In this document: piece after piece, positions 52,446-62,455 of the stretch | How the letters are laid out: the number at the start of each line of letters is the position of its first letter | How positions within the stretch are numbered: the first letter of the stretch is position 1 | Assembly: GCA_963575745.1 (NCBI GenBank) | Contig: CAUYUJ010022442.1 | Span: 37,501-101,500, forward strand | From: Prorocentrum cordatum | Taxonomy: Eukaryota > Sar > Dinophyceae > Prorocentrales > Prorocentraceae | Length of the DNA: 64,000 bases | Direction of reading: 5' to 3' | The notes under the pieces: generated by a model | The model's database searches: none | Told to the model about the DNA's origin: nothing | Seen by the model: the letters and a program-made list of their open reading frames with translations, nothing else | Translations under genes and position numbers: made by a program

Positions 52446-52884
52446 GTTGGAGGATGAGCTGAATGAGGGAGGATCGGGGGGCCTCTCCGAAGGGACGCGT
52501 CGCCCCCCTCGGAGAGGAGGCTCCCCGGGGGGGGGAGGGCCTCTCTCTGGGCAGGCCAGGCGCGCCTCCCCTCGCAGAGGGCAAGGCCCCCTCTCGTCGC
52601 CCAGGGCCCGCGCCTCGGGCGGCAGCCGCACGCGAGAGCCCCACGCCTGCTTCACGGAAGGAGCCCGGCAGGGGCGCAGGAACAGAAACGCACAGATCCC
52701 AGGGCCCAAGACGCCTCCAAGACGGCCCAAGAGGGCACCAGGACGGCTCCCAGAGGGTGCCCAGACCAGGGACCAGGACGGACGCTTCGAGCCCTCGGCC
52801 CCGAGAGGCTCCCAGGAGGAACCGAGGGGCCCCCAAGAGGCCTCCAGGAGGCCCCGAGAGGCTCCGAGCAAGCCCCTTTTATTA
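52446..52884. repeat. R3 fragment then CCAAGACGGCC satellite
   Basis: 52640-52700 has GAACAGAAACGCACAGATCC CAGGG in common with R3. 52695-52880 is the AAGACGGCCCAAGAGGGC satellite related to 4746-5610. 52446-52640 is GC-rich and unrecognised. Confidence 0.6.
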
Positions 52885-53057
52885 CAGTCAACCCGTATCA
52901 TAAGGATGCGCGGTAAGGATGCAAGGGCCTTGGAGGGCCCTGTGAACGTTTTTTCAAACGAGGCTGGCCAGCGAAAGTCGCTAAGGATGGACCGAAGGGG
53001 CAAGGATGCAAGCGCACCCTTGGGAAGGTTGCCCGTCCTTACTCTGCGGGCTGACTG
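52885..53057. mobile_element. Pogo/Tc1-like MITE with TA target duplication
   Basis: 173 bp. Left end TA/CAGTCAACCCGTATCATAAG; right end, reverse complement, TA/CAGTCAGCCCGCAGAGTAAG. Flanking TA at 52883-52884 and 53058-53059. The CAGTCRACCC start and the internal repeated GTAAGGATGC words resemble pogo/Fot1-type termini of the Tc1/mariner superfamily. No transposase, so non-autonomous. Confidence 0.7.
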
Positions 53058-53059
53058 TA

Positions 53060-53570
53060 CGACATGTGGGATACCCATCCCCCCCCCCCGATGTCTGAGG
53101 ACACGGGCGGCCGCCGCCGCGGGCCCTCAGCACGCGGAGGCGCGAGCGCGTGCACGGGGCGCGCGGTGGGCAGGCGGAAGGGCGCCCGCGACCGCCCAGC
53201 AGCGCGCCCCTCGCCCTCGCCTCAGAGGCCCTCGCCCATCAACTCGCCCTCCAGCAGGCGGAAGGGGGGGGGGGGAGGGAGGGAGGGAGGGAAAGAGGGG
53301 GAAGGAGAAGTGGAGGGAGGGGGAGGGAGGGAGGGAGGGAGGGAGGGAGGGAGAGAGCGAGGGTGGGAGGGACGGGAGTGAGAGGGGAGGAGGAGGAGGA
53401 GGAGGAGGAGGAGGAGGAGGAGGAGGAGGAGGAGGAGGAGGAGGAGGGGTGGCAACGTCCGGGCGACCTTCATGTCATCAGTGTCTCAGGGTCTCACGAG
53501 GAGGAGGACGAGGAGGAGGAGGAGGAGAAGGAGGAGGAGGAGGAGGAGGAGGAAGAGGACCTGTGTACAC
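53060..53570. repeat. GC-rich, then GGGA and GGA arrays
   Basis: 53060-53262 is GC-rich unique. 53263-53355 is GGGA-rich. 53391-53447 is GGA. 53500-53560 is GGA. Confidence 0.85.
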
Positions 53571-54310
53571 CCCAAAAGTCATCAACGATGTTGGGATAAA
53601 CCCTCCCTCCAAGCTCCCCCTTCATAGGCCCCTACATCGGTTCATTCCCACTGAAAAAATTGCCTCGTTGGAAGACATCCGCTGGAATACCCAAAAGCAT
53701 GCCAAAACATTGTGCTCGGGATTCCAACGCCACGGATCATCCTGACTGTTGCGCCTTGGCGATCCTGAATCGTGCCAGAACGCCATTCCTGGGACTTTAG
53801 CACGGCGGACCAACGTAACTGTTGCACCCTTATTATCCTGAATCCTTCCAAAACACCACTTCTGGTACGTTGACCGTGGAGATTCATCAAACTTTTGCAA
53901 ATGTTTGAAACGAGTGTGCGCGGCGCTAAGGCGAGAGCCACATTCTGAAAACCACACGCCCTCAATCCGTGAAGCTCTTGCAAATGGTCAAAACGAATGC
54001 ACGCGGCGCTAAAGCGAGACCCACAATTTGAAAACCAACCGCCCTCAATCCGTGAATGTGAAGAACGAATGTGCGCGGCGCTAGAAAGAGAGCCACATGT
54101 TGAATACCAACAGCCCTCAACCCGTGTAACTCTTGCAAATGCGTACAACGAATGTGCGCGGCGCTAAAGCGAGAGCTACATGTTGAAAACCACCTGCCCT
54201 CAGTCTGTGAGACTTATGCAAATGTTTAAAACGAATGTGCACAACGCTGAGGCGAGAGCCACATTTTGAAAACCATCCGCCCTCCGTATGTGAAACGGCT
54301 GTCACATGTT
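53571..54310 (+). repeat. Tandem repeats of ~75 and ~82 bp
   Basis: 53740-53880 holds two copies of a unit with CTGTTGCRCC, ATCCTGAATC, CCATTCCTGG. 53890-54310 holds five copies of a unit of about 82 bp with AACGAATGTGCGCGGCGCTA, AAGCGAGAGCCACAT, TTGAAAACCA, GCCCTCARTC.GTG and TTGCAAATG. One unit is 73 bp because of a deletion. Confidence 0.85.
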
Positions 54311-54550
54311 AAGTTTCAGTGTCATAAATGGTGAGGAAGTCCCAAGCGAAACGCCCAACCCGCCCTAAAAACTGGCCTCGGGGTGCGAAAGGGAGAAATT
54401 AAGTATAAGGAAACGGAGTGGAAGAGGGACGAGGAAGAACGAGGGAAGGGAAAGAGGAGGAGGAGAGGGAGGAAGGAGGAGGGACGAGAGAGGAGGGAGG
54501 ACGGAGGAGGGATATGAAGTTGGAGTCCCGAGACTAATTCCAACCAGCAC
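54311..54550. other. Single GTCCCAAGCGAAACG unit and purine tract
   Basis: 54325-54355 (GGTGAGGAAGTCCCAAGCGA, AACG) matches the 41-bp minisatellite of module B and 56100-56640. The following 54420-54500 is GGGA-rich. Confidence 0.6.
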
Positions 54551-55265
54551 CTATTGCCAGACAGCTCCTGAGCCTGACGGTTAAATGCCTTCTTACTGTA
54601 AGTATTGGGTCAATTCCCCGAGGCAACTCGCCTCAAATATCCCTGACGGGCCAGGGTGGTTTTGCCACAACACGCCTCCCCATGACCTGACTGCATCTGC
54701 GAACGCCACAGGAAGCACAAAACCAAACATTCACATCTCAGCGAAATATCATGCGGTGGGGGGGTGCGCGAAATCCCCAGCAAGGTGAATCGAAGCCCCT
54801 GGGGGTGCCCGAGGGGAGCAGCCTAGAGTCACAAGACGGAAGCACGGTGACATGCGCCACCTGCGACAACGCCGACAAGGACGGCCAGACTCATCAAGGG
54901 CATGCTCCGCTTCGACAAATAATCAGCATCCATCGAAGTTGAAAAGGAGGCGCAGGGGGAGGGGAGACAAGCCAACCCTCCGATTTTCGAGGGGGGAGCG
55001 CGATCCACCGTCGCTGGCATGAAAAAGTTCGATACAGGGAGGTTAGAACCCCCGCCCCCCCCGCAGTGAGAAAATCCTCGGGGGGGATCAGAAACCAGGG
55101 GCTCCCCCTCACCCTTCCCCCCCCAACGTCCCACGCCAAACCCCCCCAAAATTACTCGGAAGGGTCCAGGACCCCCACTCGCACCACCCGCCCCGGGAGG
55201 CCCCACAACCCCCCCCCCCCCGAGAAAACCATATAAAAAATATCCGAGGGGTCCGAGCCCCACCC
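54551..55265. other. No gene seen
   Basis: Unique sequence. 55000-55240 is C-rich with several C-runs. No recognisable protein in either strand. Confidence 0.45.
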
Positions 55266-55309
55266 CACACCAACCCACCACCACCACCACCATCACCACC
55301 ACCCCCACA

Positions 55310-55346
<37 letters not shown>

Positions 55347-55486
55347 AGACGACGACGACGACGAACACGACGACGACAGCAAACGACGCGGGCGACGACG
55401 ACGACGACGACGAACACGACGACGAACACGACGACGCCGCCGACGACAACGGACGACGACGACGACGACGACGACGACGACAGCAA

Positions 55487-55532
<46 letters not shown>

Positions 55533-55550
55533 AGACGGCGAACACGACGG
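55266..55550. repeat. (CCA)n then (GAC)n microsatellite
   Basis: CCACCA to about 55305, then GAC/CGA for about 240 bp with CAC, AAG and GCG interruptions. Confidence 0.95.
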
Positions 55551-55552
55551 AC

Positions 55553-55742
55553 GACCATCCCTGGGGGTCTGCGATCTACGAAACTGTCGCCGCGTTCGAC
55601 GGCTGCTAGGGGGCCCTGCAGAATGACGTCCTACGCAGATTCCGATTAGACCTGATGATCCCTGGGGAGCCGCGAACTTCGAAACTGCGACACTTTCGAA
55701 GGCTGCTAGGGGCCCAGCACGGCGACGTCCCGCACGGACTCA
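55553..55742 (-). repeat. Diverged, inverted copy of the 101-bp satellite
   Basis: The + strand reads ATCCCTGGGGGTCTGCGATC, then AAACTGTCGCCGCGTTCGAC and GGCTGCTAGG, and again ATCCCTGGGGAGCCGCGAAC, AAACTGCGACACTTTCGAAG, GGCTGCTAGG. The reverse complement of the 44886-46425 unit reads GTCCCTGGGGGGCTGCGATC, GACATTGTCGCCACTTTCGA, GGGCTGCTGG. Order and spacing agree over almost two units, about 70% identical by eye. Confidence 0.75.
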
Positions 55743-56099
55743 AATGGAACCTTTTGTGCCCTCTTCTCGCGGGCCGCCCAGAGACCTGGAGGCGCACCCG
55801 CGGGCGTTTAGCTCTCGCAAAGAAAGCGGGGAAGCTCGCGGGCGAGCTCGGCCTCGCTCACTTCTTGCACTAGCTATGGGCAGCTGATCTTCTGGAGCGC
55901 CAGGGCGACATGGCACGGGCCGCGCAGCTTGTCCAGCGTGCCACTTGAAAAAATCGTCACCCCCATCCTCATCCTGCCTCTTCTGTTGTCGTCCTCTTCC
56001 TTTTTCCCGGAAAGGGCATAAGCCCAGGGTTCTCTTTTAGATGGTTTCCCCCCGGGTTTGACGGGAAGAGGGCCGGCGAATTTCTTTTGCGATAAATAA
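55743..56099. other. No gene seen
   Basis: Unique. CGGGAAGAGGGCCGGCGAAT occurs twice (about 56058 and 56108), the second copy starting the next minisatellite. Confidence 0.45.
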
Positions 56100-56640
56100 C
56101 GAGTGGGAAGAGGGCCGGCGAATTAAAAATTGAGGATGTCCCTAGCGAAACGCTTGTTTTTCCGAATTTGTTGAGGATGTCTCGAGCGAGACGCTGGTTT
56201 TGCAGAGTTGGGGATGTCTCGAGCGAAACGCTTGGTTTCAGAATTTGTTGAGGATGTCTCGAGCGACACGCTGGTTTTGCAGAGCCGACCGCGACACGGA
56301 AAAGCGCCCCTCGCGCAGGAATTCCAAGGATGTCTCGCGCGTGCCGCGTCCCGCGCGCGGGTATTTGGATTTCTTGGGATTTTGACAGGATGTCTCGAGC
56401 GAAACGCTTGTTTTTCATAATTTGTTGAGGATGTCTCGAGCGAAACGCTGGTTTTGCAAAATTGGAGGATGTCTCGAGCGGTGGCCTCGTGGGGGGCCAG
56501 AATTCAAAGGATGTCTCAGGCGAAATGCTTGTTTTCACGTCCCGCTCGCAGGAATTCCGAGGATGTCTCGCGCGTGCAGCGTCCCGCGCGTAGGAATTCA
56601 GATGATTTTGACAGGATGTCTCGAGCGAAACGCTTGTCCC
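56100..56640 (+). repeat. 41-bp minisatellite, GATGTCTCGAGCGAAACG core
   Basis: About a dozen units of GAATTTGTTGAGGATGTCTC, GAGCGAAACGCTTGTTTTTC with insertions such as GCGTCCCGCGCG. Same core as the module B minisatellite (AAATTGTGAGGAAGTCTCAA, GCGAGAGCG), over 23 kb away. Confidence 0.85.
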
Positions 56641-56641
56641 C

Positions 56642-57408
56642 AGCACGTTCCGTAGCGCGTCCCCTTGGCAGGTCCCGCGATGCGTCCCCATGGCACGTCC
56701 CTTGGCACGTCGCTTGGCGCGTCCCTTGAGACGTTCTGCGTCGCGTCCTCCTGGCATGTTCCCCTGTCCATTAGCTCTGGGGCAGCTACTATGTGTTCAG
56801 GCAGCTCGAGCTTAAGATCCAGATCAGTTCGGTCAGGACTCGGATGCAAAGGAGGACTCGATCCACGAGGCTATAGAGCACAATCGCGCCATGGCACATC
56901 GCAATTCAGCACGGCGCAGCACAGCACTGATTTCGGCACGGTACATCAAGGTCGATGCACTCAGCATTGCAACTTGGCACGTTCCTTGGCACGTTCCGTG
57001 GGGCGTCCTTTGGCGAGTCCCCCTGGCACGTCGCGTCGCGCGTCCCCTGGCACATCCCGTGGCACATCCATTGGCACGTTCCGTAGCGCGTCCCCTTGGC
57101 ACGTCCCGCGGTGCGACCCCATGGCACGTCCCCTGGCACGTCGCCTGGCGCATCCCTTGGGACGTTTCGCGGCGCGTCCTCCTGGCATGTTCCCCTGTCC
57201 ATTAGCTCTGGGGCAGCTACTATGTGTTCAGGCAGCTCGAGCTTAAGATCCAGATCAGTTCGGTCAGGACTCGGATGCAAAGGAGGACTCGATCCACGAG
57301 GCTATAGAGCACAGTCGCGCCATGGCACATCGCAATTCAGCACGGCGCAGCACAGCACAGCCCTCGGCAGGGTACATCAAGATCGATACCTTCAGTATTG
57401 CATTTGCC
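56642..57408 (+). repeat. 430-bp tandem segmental duplication
   Basis: Unit 1 at 56642-56971, unit 2 at 57071-57408. The first half of each is a 10-bp degenerate minisatellite (TTGGCACGTC) and has diverged. The second half, from CTGTCCATTAGCTCTGGGGC through CAGCACGGCGCAGCACAGCA (about 170 bp), is almost identical. 56972-57070 is additional TTGGCACGTC minisatellite between them. Confidence 0.9.
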
Positions 57409-57989
57409 CGTCACCCAATCAGGTGTCTTTGAAAACGCTGCCATGTGTTACAGTTCTACATTCCTTTCCGGGTTCGTGGGTCGATCATGTTTCACCGTCT
57501 CGTCGCCGGTGTCGCGCGAACTTGTCGGCCCCTGTTTCGCCCTTCTCCCGCCCCCCGTTCTGACCGCATCTCCTCTTCGAGACTGGGGCCCCAGACCTCA
57601 TCCTTCAGTTGCTGTCCTGTGAATCGCGCAACGCGCGCGCTCCACATAGAGCTTGCACAAACGGTGGCAGATCCTTCCGTGTCACCAGCCATGCTGTGCT
57701 GGTCAAACCACTCTTGCCACTTAGTACCAAGGGTTGGGCACGCCGCAGGGCATTTTTCTGGGAGGGGCGCGCCCCCCACCCCGCGCGCAACCCTCGGCCA
57801 GCAGCGGCCGACAGCGCTCTCTCGATGTTCGCCACCGCCGCTCGCTCTCGCGCCCACCTTCCACCGTTTTCCTCGCAACGTCCGAAACTCCCATCGGCCA
57901 TCCAGCTTCAACGCATCCTCGATCGAACGCAAGATTCCGGGCCCGATCGCAAACGGCTGCGCCTGGATCCCCAACGCCTCGTTTCGAAG
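57409..57989. other. Flank of decayed LINE, no gene assigned
   Basis: The minus-strand frame 58223-57492 stays open here and may be the 3' continuation of the LINE relic, but I recognise no domain below about 57990. Confidence 0.4.
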
Positions 57990-58610
57990 CTCGGCTAGCA
58001 CCCCGCGCATCTTAGCACCTGCATCCGCGAGAATTCCCGCAGCAGCATCCGCCCGCGCGAACCAACCTTCTCCCCTGCCACCCTCAATGTCACAGACCTC
58101 GAGATGGGAGCTCACAAACAGGACGGTGACCTGCCCTGTCTTCCTGACGACCTGAGCCCACAAATCACAGCGCTCGCCCGCGTGTGAGAAAAATATCTTA
58201 GGATGCACCCCGCCACGCACCATCTCTTAGGATGCACCCCGCCACGCACCATCTAATCTTCAGTCGCAAACGTTTTCAAAATGGGAGCCAGCCAGAGAGC
58301 CACTCACAGCTCCCCCCAAGGGACCGACTGAAACACACTTGGAAACGCTCCGGTCCAAGACAGAACCAAATGCAATCCGGAATCAAAACGCCATGCCCAA
58401 TGCCAACTCTTCTGAACCTGGAGCCCCTGGAACCCTCGCCCCTACTGGCATCCCCTGCCACGACGAAACGCGGTTGTCCATGACCGTAAGACAGCACCCA
58501 TCATCCACTCCATCGTTGAAGCCCGAGGCAAACCATTCCTCCTCATCTGGTGGTTCGGAAACTGCCGCCCGCGCCTGTGGCATAAGACCTCGCAGCCAGA
58601 TACCTTGCTC
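57990..58610 (-). pseudogene. Decayed LINE: RNase H domain relic
   Basis: On the minus strand, in order: WLRGLMPQARAAV (about 58600-58560), a linker-like PPDEEEWF, then in another frame FVVAGDASRGEG..RRVGIG, which fits the first RNase H motif with its Asp (about 58470-58400), and in a third frame VTVLFVSSHLEV..ARADAAAG (about 58130-58035), fitting the His/Asp end of RNase H. The RAEL-type Glu motif is missing, and the gap contains a tandem duplication of about 30 bp. Three frames, a missing motif and the internal duplication show it is dead. It differs from the RNase H of the 34.7-41.1 kb LINE, so it is another lineage. Confidence 0.55.
58197..58255. repeat. Tandem duplication of 30 bp inside LINE relic
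   Basis: CTTAGGATGCACCCCGCCAC, GCACCATCT occurs twice back to back. Confidence 0.95.
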
Positions 58611-60055
58611 ATCCCCATCCCCAGCCATGGCCATCGGGAACCATTCGTCGGACTTGGAACTGATTGGACGCCCAGCGTTGCACTCGCATCCCCATACACA
58701 CTGATGTGGTGATTATGTTTGTGCTGAATTTAGGGCAATTGTGGCGACCTCCGCTGAAGTCCAACCTTCTTTGACGAGGCCATGTTACACCAACTGCGAC
58801 AAAAACCATCAACTCTGACAGCCTCCTTCCTCGCGGCAACTGCTCCAGGTTTTGGGTCAACTGCAACAACGAAACGACATCGATCCTTTGGCCAAACCCT
58901 CCTCCACAGAGATGCCTCTTCACCCTCGTCTACAATAACTCATCCTATGTGCGATCGAAATCCTGGAAGAACAACTTTGTGGAGTTGAGCGCTGAAATGT
59001 CCGAGCACGGAACTGCCACTCCGCACCGTCGGCCCACCCTGGCGATTTGGGGCCCCAGCCTGGCTCCAGCAGGTGAAGGACGACTGCCATTATGGAGCCG
59101 CTGGCCCACCTTGACATTGGAGCTGGAACGGGCGCTTGCATATGTTGAACAACTGTATCCCATGCTCGATGAATCCTCGGCCGCATCGTTGGTTACCCGA
59201 ACCAATGCTGCAGCCATAGGTGCACGCATTCGTGCTTTCACTGCAACCCTGGATCGTGTCCTGGAGTCTTGATGGCCATCATGGTTGCCAAACATGCGCT
59301 GTTGCCTCCTGGCCCTATGGCCGAAAACTTCTGCGAACCTACATACCATGAGCCCCGAAAGCTCCGTGGATCCCATGGCTGTAGCTCTCAATTGCAAGGG
59401 GACCACACCGTTCAAGACGGGATGCCACCGAATACTGCAGGGATGCTCTCGCGAAGCGAATAGTTTTTTTTGCGCACGGCCATGTTTAGCCACGCGTTTG
59501 GCTCTCGTGTTCCTCGCTGTTTGCATCCTCGTCCTTGTTCGATGCCAAGGTATGAGCCGCGCAATCCAATTTCGGATGATGAGAAAATCGGCCCTCCACC
59601 GATTGGCAATGTCCTATGGCAAGCGAACCAAATGACACGTCAAGATTCCATGTTGAAAACCCGATATATACCAACACACATAAATATAGTTCTTACATAT
59701 CAGCAAAATCTGCAGGAACTGATTTGACGACTGCCTTCCTGGATCCTGAGATCCATTGCCATAAGTCAGGGCTGGGCGGCTCCTTGACATTTTGGCAATA
59801 ACATAATGAAACATACACCTGGCGAATCCAGTCCTTCCTCCAAATCCTTGGATCAGAATGCGGTCCACAAAGAACGGGCCACACACCGCCCCAGAGTGTT
59901 CCAGTGTCCTGGCTGCCACGCATTGTGACGGCAACATGTACAACACCACTGGTGGGTATCCTAAGGGTAATCCAATGAATCCTGGCAGGTCCGACTCGAT
60001 GCGATCGTAAGAACCACTTAAGTATATCAAGAGCCATCCCGCAATCTCATCGTAC
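58611..60055. other. Low-GC unique segment, possible LINE remainder or exons
   Basis: Composition is close to 50% GC, unlike the surroundings, and free of microsatellites. ORFs of 100-190 aa exist on both strands, but I cannot recognise RT or host domains. On the minus strand a hydrophobic peptide (LPGFIGLPLGYPPVVLYMLP) lies at about 59990-59930, and GTAAGA, a strong 5' splice signal, at about 59697. Either an old RT region of the adjoining LINE relic or part of an unrecognised gene. Confidence 0.35.
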
Positions 60056-60612
60056 AATGTGCACAGATGTGCCTCGACGGGCGAGCTGCTGCCTCAGAGG
60101 GTGGAGAAAGAGAGAGGAGAAAAAGGAGGAGAAGGAGGAGGAGCAGGAGCAGGAGGAGAGGGAGGAGACAGGAGGGACGAGGGAAGGAGAAGAGGGAAGA
60201 GGAGGAGGAGGAGGAGGACGAGGAGGGAGACGTGATCGGCTGCGGTTCTCGGGGTTAGCGAGAAGGCCCAGAACTGTGGCCGTTGCCTGGGCGGTGTGGG
60301 GCCCGAGCGGGCCTGCTGTCCACGGAGGCAGGAGGCAGCAGGGGGAGTGCCGGGAGCCCCCACCAACGCCATCGGAAAGCCGCGCACCACAGGCCACTGC
60401 GGCGAAGGGCCATCGGGTGCGCGGAGGGGACGCCAGGATGACGGGGGGGTGCGCATCAGGCCCCGAGACATGTGCGCGGACGGAGAATGCGGCACAGGGT
60501 GCGTTGATAGAAAAATAAAAATAAGAAGAAAAAGAAAAAGAAGAAGAAGAATAAGAAGTCGTGAAATCTATGAGATGTCGTGGCCTCAAGCGTGATATCC
60601 ACACACACACAT
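60056..60612. other. GGA array, unique, partial M3 end
   Basis: 60110-60225 is GGA/GAG-rich. 60236-60520 is unrecognised. 60558-60612 (GTGAAATCTATGAGATGTCG, GATATCCACACACAC) resembles the right half of M3 and runs into CA repeats. Confidence 0.45.
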
Positions 60613-60739
60613 AAAGAAAAAAATGTCCTTCATCCAGCGGTCGAGTGACGTCACTGCTGCGAAAACTAATGCGAGCCACGCTCAGCGCCAATTCCATATG
60701 ACGTTGGAGGTGGGTGGACGACTCAAGGCGACTCGCATG

Positions 60740-60751
60740 CAGGTCCGCACA

Positions 60752-60791
<40 letters not shown>

Positions 60792-61501
60792 CACACACTC
60801 ACACACGTTGGCATCGCGGCCACGCGCGCGGAGGCGGTGGCGTAGAACAATTCCCGCGAGCGCACACCGGCACCGCTCTCGCTGCGAGGAGAAGCTGGAT
60901 CCACCCAGAGGGGTCGACAGCAACACTCACGGGGGGGCAGCCGTGAGAGGATGGACGGGGGAAAGAGGAAAAGAGGGGAAAAGAGGGGGGAGACGAAACA
61001 GTGCGACGGTGCGAAGCCGAAGTAGCAAGCGACGCGCAGAAGGGAAGCGGCCATGGCAGCCACCCAGGTTAGAGGACAAATTTGGACACACACACACACA
61101 CACACAAACAAACACACAAATACACACTCCCTCTCTCTCACACACACACTTTTGGCGTTGCGGCCCCGCGCACAGCGGCAGGGCGTAGAAAGGTCAAAGC
61201 AGCGGGCGCGCACGCGCGTCTAAAGGCCGAGCCCTCATACAGCTTGAAATACAGAAACACACACACACATTTATTTTGCGGTCAACTGGTCCAATTCAGC
61301 GAGGGCATTAGCAGTTTGTGCTTAGCGGATGACCACCGAGAGTGCGTCGATTGTGGGCAACCGCAGAAGGCCTGCGCGTGCAGAAAAAAGGCGCACGACA
61401 GCGAGGCGCATGCAGCAACGCGGCGGCAAAGGCGGGCGCAGTGCGACCAGCATCAGCGCCCAGCTGGACGGCCCGAGAGAGAACAGCAAACACGCACACA
61501 C

Positions 61502-61542
<41 letters not shown>

Positions 61543-61560
61543 CACACACACACAATCGGA
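60740..61560. repeat. Cluster of (CA)n microsatellites
   Basis: CA tracts at 60747-60800, 61086-61112, 61135-61148, 61257-61268 and 61496-61552, separated by unique GC-rich DNA without recognisable genes. Confidence 0.9.
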
Positions 61561-61564
61561 CACA

Positions 61565-61800
61565 CTAGAGTCCTCCTAGATGGGGTCCGAGTAGATGGGG
61601 TCGGCGGATCTCGCGGCACCGCCGATACACCGGCGATGCATCGCCGGTGCATCGGCCATGCACCGGCCATGCACTGGCGACGTTGGCGTTGAAAAAAGCG
61701 GACCCCACATCGAGCCGCATCACTGATGCACCGCCGATGCATCGGCGATGCGGCGAAATCCTCCGACCCCCTCTACTCCGGTCCCATCTAGGAGGCCTAG
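61565..61800. mobile_element. Foldback element M4 inside a (CA)n array
   Basis: 236 bp with inverted repeats of about 80 bp: left CTAGAGTCCTCCTAGATGGG, GTCCGAGTAGATGGGGTCGG, CGGATCTCGC; right (reverse complement) CTAGGCCTCCTAGATGGGAC, CGGAGTAGAGGGGGTCGGAG, GATTTCGC. Nested GATGCATCGGC words make further hairpins inside. CA repeats directly adjoin both ends, so the element has interrupted a CA array. No coding capacity. Confidence 0.8.
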
Positions 61801-62234
61801 ACACACACACACACTCTCACACACAAACATACACTCACACACGCACACACACACACACACACTCAGACCTGTAGTCCTCATCCCCCCCCCTCTTAGACCC
61901 CTCCTTCTTGGATGCCCCCCATCCCCCCCCCTCTCCATCCCCCCCCTCTTGGACGCCGCCCAGGTCAACGTGCAGCTGCACGTTGACGCCGCCGACGACG
62001 CCGCCGCCGACCCTCGACGGCCCTCGGCGGCCCTCGGTGACCGGCGGGGCTCGCGGCGGCGCCGCCGTCGCTCGCGGCCGTCGCCACTGGGCGCCGTCGT
62101 CGACGCTAGACGAGCGCGTTCCACTACTCGCAAGAAAACTGCTCGCAGATGGCCTGGATCCGCCGCGGGGGATCTGCGATGAATCACACCGCAGCAGGCA
62201 CGTGTTCCTCGGACGTTTGCGAGCAGGCACCCTG
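61801..62234. other. (CA)n then C-rich and GC-rich sequence, no gene
   Basis: CA to about 61865. 61880-61970 has CCCCCCCTCTTGGA words resembling M3 ends. 61975-62234 is GC-rich and unrecognised. Confidence 0.5.
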
Positions 62235-62455
62235 CGAGCAGTGGCACGCGCTCGGTGGAGCGCGCAGCCGAAGCTGGCCGAGGGCCGAGGGCGGTCCTTG
62301 CCGGCCTGGCCCGCCTCGCAGTCGTCGGTGCTGCTGCCGGGCTCGGCCTCGGCCGCCCGGCGGCCGAGGCCCGAGGCGAAGCTCTGGACGATCCGCGGCA
62401 GCCAGAAGAGCTGCACCGCCACGCCGGCCGCCACGGCGGCGAGGAGGAAGGCGCC
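62235..62455 (-). CDS. Possible exon with C-terminal TM helix
   Basis: After a GTGGCAG acceptor (62458-62456) the minus strand reads GAFLLAAVAAGVAVQLFWLP, RIVQSFASGLGRR, AAEAEPGSSTDDCEAGQAGK. The hydrophobic stretch is a good membrane helix followed by basic residues and a charged, polar tail, as in the last helix and cytosolic tail of a multi-pass protein. QLFWLPRIV resembles the last helix of TLC-domain proteins (often FW or YW..I(V/I)RG), a weak family guess. The 3' end is not defined; the frame stays open. Third positions are almost all G or C. No stop or polyadenylation signal supports an end. Confidence 0.35.

Noticed and set aside
52447-53745. 432-aa + ORF
   Set aside because: Crosses R3, a satellite, a MITE and GGA arrays; composite of unrelated repeats.
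59695-59790. FADM peptide as a degenerate RT YADD box
   Set aside because: No other RT motif lies in frame nearby; four residues are not enough.
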